A stretch of DNA of 64,000 bases, taken from assembly GCF_031656915.1 (NCBI RefSeq), contig NZ_CP134227.1:1-64000 (forward strand), read 5' to 3'. Shown one piece after another: positions 59,866 to 64,000 of the stretch (position 1 is its first letter; every line of letters begins with the position of its first letter). The notes under the pieces were generated by a model, which did no database searches, had not been told where the DNA came from, and saw nothing but the letters and a program-made list of their open reading frames with translations. The position numbers and the translations under genes are program-made. The stretch is from Nocardioides marmorisolisilvae (lineage in GTDB: Bacteria > Actinomycetota > Actinomycetes > Propionibacteriales > Nocardioidaceae).

Positions 59866-61142
59866 GTCAGCAGCCTCGCGACCACGGACCCGACGAGCGC
59901 GGCGTCTTCGGTGCCGACGGCGACGTCCAGTGGGGCGGGCGCTTCATGCCCGAGGCGCTGATCGCCGAACTCGACCGGCTCACCGAGGTCTGGCAGCAGG
60001 CGATGACCGACCCCGAGTTCACCCGCACCTTCCAGCAGATGCTGCACGAGTACGCCGGAGTGCCGAGCCTGCTCTACGACGCCACCCGGCTCTCCGAGCA
60101 GGTGGGCGCCCGGATCCTGCTCAAGCGCGAGGACCTCAACCACACCGGGGCTCACAAGATCCGCAACGTCCTCGGTCAGGCGCTGCTGGCGCGGCGGATG
60201 GGAAAGACCCGGATGATCGCCGAGACCGGGGCCGGCCAGCACGGTGTCGCCACCGCGACCGCAGCGGCCTACCTCGGACTCGACTGCGTCGTCTACATGG
60301 GCGAGCTCGACACCCAGCGACAGGCACTCAACGTGGCTCGGATGCAGCTCCTCGGCGCCGAGGTGGTGGCCGTGGGGTCCGGCAGTCGCACGCTCAAGGA
60401 CGCGATCAACGAGGCGATCCGGGACTGGGTGGCCAGCGTCGAGCACACGGCGTACTGCTTCGGGACCGCGGCGGGACCGCACCCGTTCCCGGCGATGGTT
60501 CGCGACTTCTGTCGCGGCATCGGCGACGAGGCCCGCGTCCAGTGCCTGGGGCTGACCGGCGCGCTGCCTGATGCCGTCGTGGCCTGTGTGGGCGGCGGAT
60601 CCAACGCGATCGGCCTGTTCACCGCGTTCCTCGACGACGCCGACGTCGCGATCCACGGCTACGAGGCCGGCGGCGAGGGCGTGGATACCCCGCGCCACGC
60701 CGCGACGATCTGGGCCGGCGATGTCGGGGTCCTGCACGGCGCCCGCACCTACGTGCTCCAGGACGAGGACGGTCAGACGATCGAGTCCCACTCGATCTCC
60801 GCCGGCCTGGACTACCCCGGGGTCGGCCCGCAGCACGCACATCTGGCCCGTTCGGGCCGGGCGACCTATGAGCCGGTGACGGACGCCGAGGCGATGGAGG
60901 CGATGGCGCTGCTGGCCCGGTCCGAGGGCATCATCTGCGCGATCGAGTCGGCGCACGCCGTCGCCGGTGCGTTGCGGCTCGCCGAGCAGCGGCCCGGCTC
61001 GACGATCCTGGTGAACCTCTCCGGACGAGGCGACAAGGACATGGGCACCGCGATCGAATGGTTCGGCCTGGGCCGCACCGACGGGGCGGGCCACCCCGAC
61101 CGAGCGTCCGACGCCGAGATCGCGGAGGGGGCGAAGTCATGA
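59862..61142 (+). CDS. trpB: Tryptophan synthase beta chain (TrpB)
   Basis: TrpB is a PLP enzyme that joins indole and serine. It has 426 residues. The PLP lysine is in [17 protein letters not shown] (about residue 95). The [15 protein letters not shown] loop, [10 protein letters not shown] (PLP phosphate) and a C-terminal [10 protein letters not shown] (about 385-394) are all present. It is coupled to trpC and trpA by ATGA overlaps. Confidence 0.97.
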   Translation: MSQQPRDHGPDERGVFGADGDVQWGGRFMPEALIAELDRLTEVWQQAMTDPEFTRTFQQMLHEYAGVPSLLYDATRLSEQVGARILLKREDLNHTGAHKIRNVLGQALLARRMGKTRMIAETGAGQHGVATATAAAYLGLDCVVYMGELDTQRQALNVARMQLLGAEVVAVGSGSRTLKDAINEAIRDWVASVEHTAYCFGTAAGPHPFPAMVRDFCRGIGDEARVQCLGLTGALPDAVVACVGGGSNAIGLFTAFLDDADVAIHGYEAGGEGVDTPRHAATIWAGDVGVLHGARTYVLQDEDGQTIESHSISAGLDYPGVGPQHAHLARSGRATYEPVTDAEAMEAMALLARSEGIICAIESAHAVAGALRLAEQRPGSTILVNLSGRGDKDMGTAIEWFGLGRTDGAGHPDRASDAEIAEGAKS

Positions 61143-62005
61143 CCGGACCGAGCTCCCGGGCCGCCTTCGACGCCGCGCGCGCCGACGGCCGAGCCGCACT
61201 GGTCGGCTATCTGCCGGCAGGCTTCCCCGACGTCGATGGAGGCATCGACGCGATCCGGGTGATGATCGACTCGGGCTGCGACGTCATCGAGGTCGGCCTG
61301 CCCTACAGCGACCCGGTGATGGACGGGCCCACGATCCAGGCAGCCGCTCAGCAGGCCCTGGCCGGGGGGGTCCGCACCGCCGACGTGCTGCGCACGGTGG
61401 AGGCGGTCGCGGCGGCCGGCGTGCCGGTGCTGGTGATGACCTACTGGAACCCCGTCGAGAGCTACGCCCGGTCAGCGACGGCGTCGGCGCGTTCCGGTCG
61501 TGCCGGTGCCGCAGACAGCGGCGTCGCGCGCTTCACCGCAGACCTGGCCGCCGCAGGCGGGGCCGGGCTGATCACCCCGGACCTGACCCCGGACTCGGCC
61601 GACGAGTGGATCGCGGCGGCCGACGAGCACGAGCTCGACAAGGTCTTCCTGGTCGCGCCGTCCTCGACCGACGAGCGGCTGGCGATGACCACCGCCGCGT
61701 GCCGCGGCTTCGTCTATGCCACCGCGGTGATGGGGGTGACCGGCGCCCGGGCGAGCACCAGCGAGCTGGCCGGACCGCTGGTCGCCCGGACGCGCCAGGC
61801 GACCGACCTGCCTGTGGGCGTCGGGCTGGGGGTCTCCGACGGCGACCAGGCGGCCGAGGTCGCCTCGTACGCCGACGGCGTGATCGTGGGCTCCGCGTTC
61901 GTCCGCACCCTCCTCGACGCCGGCTCCGATCGGGCTGCCGGTCGCAAGGCACTCGCCGCGCTCACCGAGGACCTGGCCGCAGGGGTACGCCGTGCCCGTC
62001 GCTGA
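61139..62005 (+). CDS. trpA: Tryptophan synthase alpha chain (TrpA)
   Basis: TrpA cleaves indole-3-glycerol phosphate and channels indole to TrpB. It has 288 residues. Catalytic region [19 protein letters not shown] (about 51-69) is intact, with VTGAR and [12 protein letters not shown] in the phosphate-binding part. One insertion of about 15 Ala/Ser/Arg-rich residues (about 107-122) interrupts the usual loop 6 region. The ATG at 61139 overlaps trpB. The SCO1-like gene starts inside its end. Confidence 0.95.
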   Translation: MTGPSSRAAFDAARADGRAALVGYLPAGFPDVDGGIDAIRVMIDSGCDVIEVGLPYSDPVMDGPTIQAAAQQALAGGVRTADVLRTVEAVAAAGVPVLVMTYWNPVESYARSATASARSGRAGAADSGVARFTADLAAAGGAGLITPDLTPDSADEWIAAADEHELDKVFLVAPSSTDERLAMTTAACRGFVYATAVMGVTGARASTSELAGPLVARTRQATDLPVGVGLGVSDGDQAAEVASYADGVIVGSAFVRTLLDAGSDRAAGRKALAALTEDLAAGVRRARR

Positions 62006-62681
62006 CCCGCGGTCGACCGATCGCTCGCCTGCTGCGCGCCACCGGGCGGGCAGGGGCCCCGCCCGCTGGCTGCCGATGCTCGCGGTGGTCGGCCTGGCGG
62101 CCGCCGGGTGTGGGAGCACCGACCCGGCGGTGACGGACGTCCAGCGCCAGAACAACCACGGCTACCACGGCACCTACGTGGCCCCGCCGTACGACGTGCC
62201 CGCCGTCCGACTCACCGACGACGGCGGCCGGCCGTTCACCCTGGCCAGCGACGACCGCGCCGTCGACGTCGTGTTCTTCGGCTACACCAACTGTCCTGAC
62301 GTCTGTCAGGTCGTGATGAGCACGATCACGTCGGCCTACCTCCGGTTGCCCGAGTCCGAGCGCAGCCGGGTGCGGGTGGTGTTCGTCACCACCGATCCTG
62401 CGCGCGACACCGGATCGGTGCTGGCGGACTACCTGGCCCGCTTCGACACGCACTTCCTCGGCGCGACCGGCCCGATCGACGCGATCGACCGGCTGGGCAA
62501 GCCGCTCGGGGTCTACGTCAAGAAGGGACAGCGACTTCCGAGCGGAGGCTACGAGGTCGACCACACCACGGCGGTGTACGGCGTCACCGGTGGCACCGCG
62601 CCGCTGGTCTGGTCGGGATCGACGTCGCCCAAGGACATGGCCGAGGACCTCTCGCGCCTGGTGAAGGAGAGCGCCGCGTGA
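61992..62681 (+). CDS. SCO1/SenC family lipoprotein (copper chaperone/thioredoxin-like)
   Basis: The 229-residue product has a signal ending in LAAAGC (Cys at about 40) and a thioredoxin-fold domain with FFGYTNCPDVCQVVMSTI (CxxxC, about 95-112) and a late His in YEVDHTTAVYGV (about 185). SCO1 proteins deliver copper to cytochrome c oxidase. GTG at 61992 overlaps the trpA end by 14 nt. It is followed at once by lgt (GTGA), which suggests co-transcription though not shared function. Confidence 0.9.
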   Translation: MPVADPRSTDRSPAARHRAGRGPARWLPMLAVVGLAAAGCGSTDPAVTDVQRQNNHGYHGTYVAPPYDVPAVRLTDDGGRPFTLASDDRAVDVVFFGYTNCPDVCQVVMSTITSAYLRLPESERSRVRVVFVTTDPARDTGSVLADYLARFDTHFLGATGPIDAIDRLGKPLGVYVKKGQRLPSGGYEVDHTTAVYGVTGGTAPLVWSGSTSPKDMAEDLSRLVKESAA

Positions 62682-63691
62682 CCGCACTGTTGATCCCGGG
62701 CTTCATCCCGAGCCCGAGCCAGGGGGTCTGGCACCTCGGCCCGCTCCCGGTCCGTGGCTATGCACTGTGCATCATCGCCGGCGTGATCGCCGCGGTGTGG
62801 CTCGGCGAGCGCCGATGGGAGCAGCGCGGGGGCACCCGCGGCGAGATCGCCGACATCGCGTTGTGGGCGGTGCCGTTCGGCCTGGTGGGGGCCCGGGTCT
62901 ACCACGTGATCACCGACCACGAGCTGTACTTCCCCAGCCATCCGATCGGGGCCCTCGAGGTCTGGAACGGCGGTCTGGCGATCTGGGGTGCGATCGCCGG
63001 CGGTGTGCTCGGCGGTGCGATCGCGTGCCGTCGCCGGGGCATCAGGATGCGGCCCCTGATGGATGCACTGGCGCCCGGACTGCTGCTGGCCCAGGCGATC
63101 GGCCGCTGGGGCAACTACTTCAACCAGGAGCTCTACGGCAAGCCGACCACGCTTCCGTGGGGGCTGAAGATCGACAGCTCCCACTGGGTGCCGCCGTACA
63201 CCGCCGACAACCCACCGCCCACCGCGCACGGGCTTCAGTACGCGACCTTCCACCCCACGTTCCTCTATGAGTGCGTGTGGAACCTCGGTGCCTTCGGGCT
63301 GGTGCTGTGGCTGGACCGGCGGCTCCGCCTGGGCTTCGGGCGGTGCTTCGCGCTGTACGTGGCCTGCTACTGCGCCGGGCGGTTCTGGATCGAGAACCTG
63401 CGCATCGACGTCGCCGCCGACGGTGACCATTTCCTCGGGATGCGGTTCAACGCGTGGGTCGCGCTGGTGCTCTTCGTCTGCGGGCTGGTCGCCTTCGTGG
63501 TGATCGGCCGCCGGCACCCTCGCCCCGGCAGTCGCGAGGAGTCGCCGTACGTCGACGGGCACCGGCCCGCCGACTCAACCGACCCCGCCGACTCCACCCG
63601 CTCCTCCGCGCCGAGGGAGGACGAGGACGTTGCTGAGCCGCCCGACCCCTCGACGCCCACCGGCTCGGCGGGCGCACAGCACCCCGGCTGA
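62678..63691 (+). CDS. lgt: Prolipoprotein diacylglyceryl transferase (Lgt)
   Basis: Lgt adds diacylglycerol to the lipobox cysteine, the step before LspA. It has 337 residues and about seven membrane segments. The Lgt signature is AIGRWGNYFNQELYGKPT (about 142-159), with RVYHVITD, GGLAIWGAIAGG and RFWIENLR. The C-terminal extension of about 55 residues (from about 283) is Pro/Ser/Asp-rich and disordered. The position after trpA is the usual actinobacterial one. Confidence 0.95.
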   Translation: MTALLIPGFIPSPSQGVWHLGPLPVRGYALCIIAGVIAAVWLGERRWEQRGGTRGEIADIALWAVPFGLVGARVYHVITDHELYFPSHPIGALEVWNGGLAIWGAIAGGVLGGAIACRRRGIRMRPLMDALAPGLLLAQAIGRWGNYFNQELYGKPTTLPWGLKIDSSHWVPPYTADNPPPTAHGLQYATFHPTFLYECVWNLGAFGLVLWLDRRLRLGFGRCFALYVACYCAGRFWIENLRIDVAADGDHFLGMRFNAWVALVLFVCGLVAFVVIGRRHPRPGSREESPYVDGHRPADSTDPADSTRSSAPREDEDVAEPPDPSTPTGSAGAQHPG

Positions 63692-63706
63692 CCGCGCCAG
63701 CCGGGG
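63682..63706 (+). terminator. Strong hairpin at the end of lgt
   Basis: CCCCGGCTG (63682-63690) and CAGCCGGGG (63698-63706) pair perfectly over 9 bp with loop ACCGCGC. The lgt TGA (63689-63691) sits at the loop edge. No T-run follows. It probably ends the trp-lgt transcript before the sigma factor gene. Confidence 0.65.
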
Positions 63707-63802
63707 CGGCGGTCCGGCGCGGGGTGCAACCTTGTGCCAGCGTCGGACGTAAGGATCTGTGAGTCGGGTCAACAGTGGTCCGGACGGAGCCCTGGGGGAC
63801 AC

Positions 63803-64000
63803 ATGGACGAAGCCGAGTTCGACGACTTCTACGAGTCGTCCTTCCGCCGGATCACCGGCCAGGTCTACGTGATGATCGGCAACTGGGACGAGGCCGCCGA
63901 CTGCGTCCAGGAGGCGTTCGTCCGGGCCTGGCAGCACCGCGCTCGCCTGAGCCGGGAGTCCTCGCCCGAGGCGTGGGTGCGCACCACCGCCCATCGGCTC
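63803..64000 (+). CDS. ECF (SigE-type) sigma factor, 5' part only
   Basis: The first 66 codons are inside the window and the gene runs off the end. They encode MDEAEFDDFYESSFRRITGQ, VYVMIGNWDEAADCVQEAFV and RAWQHRARLSRESSPEAWVR, a typical sigma-70 region 2 with the DEAADCVQEAFVRAW helix (core binding and -10 recognition). GGGGGAC is the ribosome site for the ATG. This matches the SigE-family subgroup of actinobacterial ECF factors. Any anti-sigma partner lies outside. Confidence 0.88.
   Translation, partial: MDEAEFDDFYESSFRRITGQVYVMIGNWDEAADCVQEAFVRAWQHRARLSRESSPEAWVRTTAHRL

Noticed and set aside
63575-63994. Minus-strand frame at the window end.
   Set aside because: It is the shadow of lgt's end and of the sigma factor start, which has a ribosome site and a clear region 2.

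Overview
The window is one contiguous stretch of a high-GC actinobacterial chromosome, most likely from the Nocardioidaceae (Nocardioides or a close relative). The evidence is the strong G/C bias at third codon positions, the actinobacterial division cluster (ftsQ-ftsZ-pgeF-yggS-sepF-yggT-wag31 with no ftsA), a translational T-box in front of ileS, a PriA-type hisA with no trpF among the trp genes, an F420-type Ddn-like oxidoreductase, and septum-formation lipoproteins. It looks like core chromosome throughout. There is no prophage, transposase, rRNA, tRNA or CRISPR array. Species assignment is inference.

Layout. 1-13073 (+): end of the dcw cluster (murF, mraY, murD, ftsW, murG, murC, ftsQ, ftsZ, pgeF, yggS, sepF, yggT, wag31), mostly with overlapping stop/start codons. 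13104-16500 (-): ileS and its T-box leader. 16661-20748 (+): a DksA/TraR zinc-finger protein with a Lys/Ala/Pro repeat tail, lspA, rluD, a GNAT-chorismate mutase fusion, and a DUF2332 gene with a 3' frameshift. 20782-26488 (+): dnaE and two membrane/exported proteins. 26503-27683 (-): ybaK-like deacylase and LON-domain protein. 27759-33537 (+): Ddn-like gene, then hisD-hisC-hisB-hisH-hisA-hisF. 33622-40883 (-): cell-envelope island (L,D-transpeptidase, two septum-formation lipoproteins, small oxidoreductase, VOC protein, 1069-residue secreted protein). 40978-42863 (+): leuA with a leucine leader peptide. 42888-48307: double GNAT (-), hydrolase, orphan histidine kinase, recO, uppS (+). 48316-49486: an AbiEi-like/DUF559-like gene bracketed by repeats. 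49491-52543 (-): zur-znuB-znuC-znuA behind a double Zur box. 52618-57333 (+): monooxygenase-like gene, glyS, lipoprotein, dusB, cell-wall hydrolase. 57350-63691 (+): hisI, the trp cluster (three small membrane proteins, trpC, trpB, trpA), a SCO1-like protein and lgt. 63803 to the end: 5' part of an ECF sigma factor.

How the genes work together: the first third makes peptidoglycan precursors (MurF/MraY/MurD/MurG/MurC; UppS makes the lipid carrier) and places them at septum and pole (FtsW, FtsQ, FtsZ, SepF, Wag31). L,D-transpeptidase and the secreted hydrolase remodel the wall. LspA and Lgt process the several lipoproteins encoded here. Amino-acid supply (his, leu, trp) and tRNA charging (IleRS, GlyRS) form a second theme, with RNA-level control visible at ileS and leuA. 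Zinc supply is one self-contained regulon.

The most unusual structure is a family of about 20-bp GC-rich repeats (consensus CGAGGCGGCKCAACKTTGCA, K = G or T) with a 32-33 bp period. It occurs as a perfect 21-bp-arm palindrome between hisH and hisA, and as inverted clusters on both sides of the AbiEi/DUF559-like gene. This resembles a repeat family with a candidate partner gene. The only gene-free stretch above 300 bases is 16245-16660, which holds the ileS T-box leader and the start region of the divergent gene.
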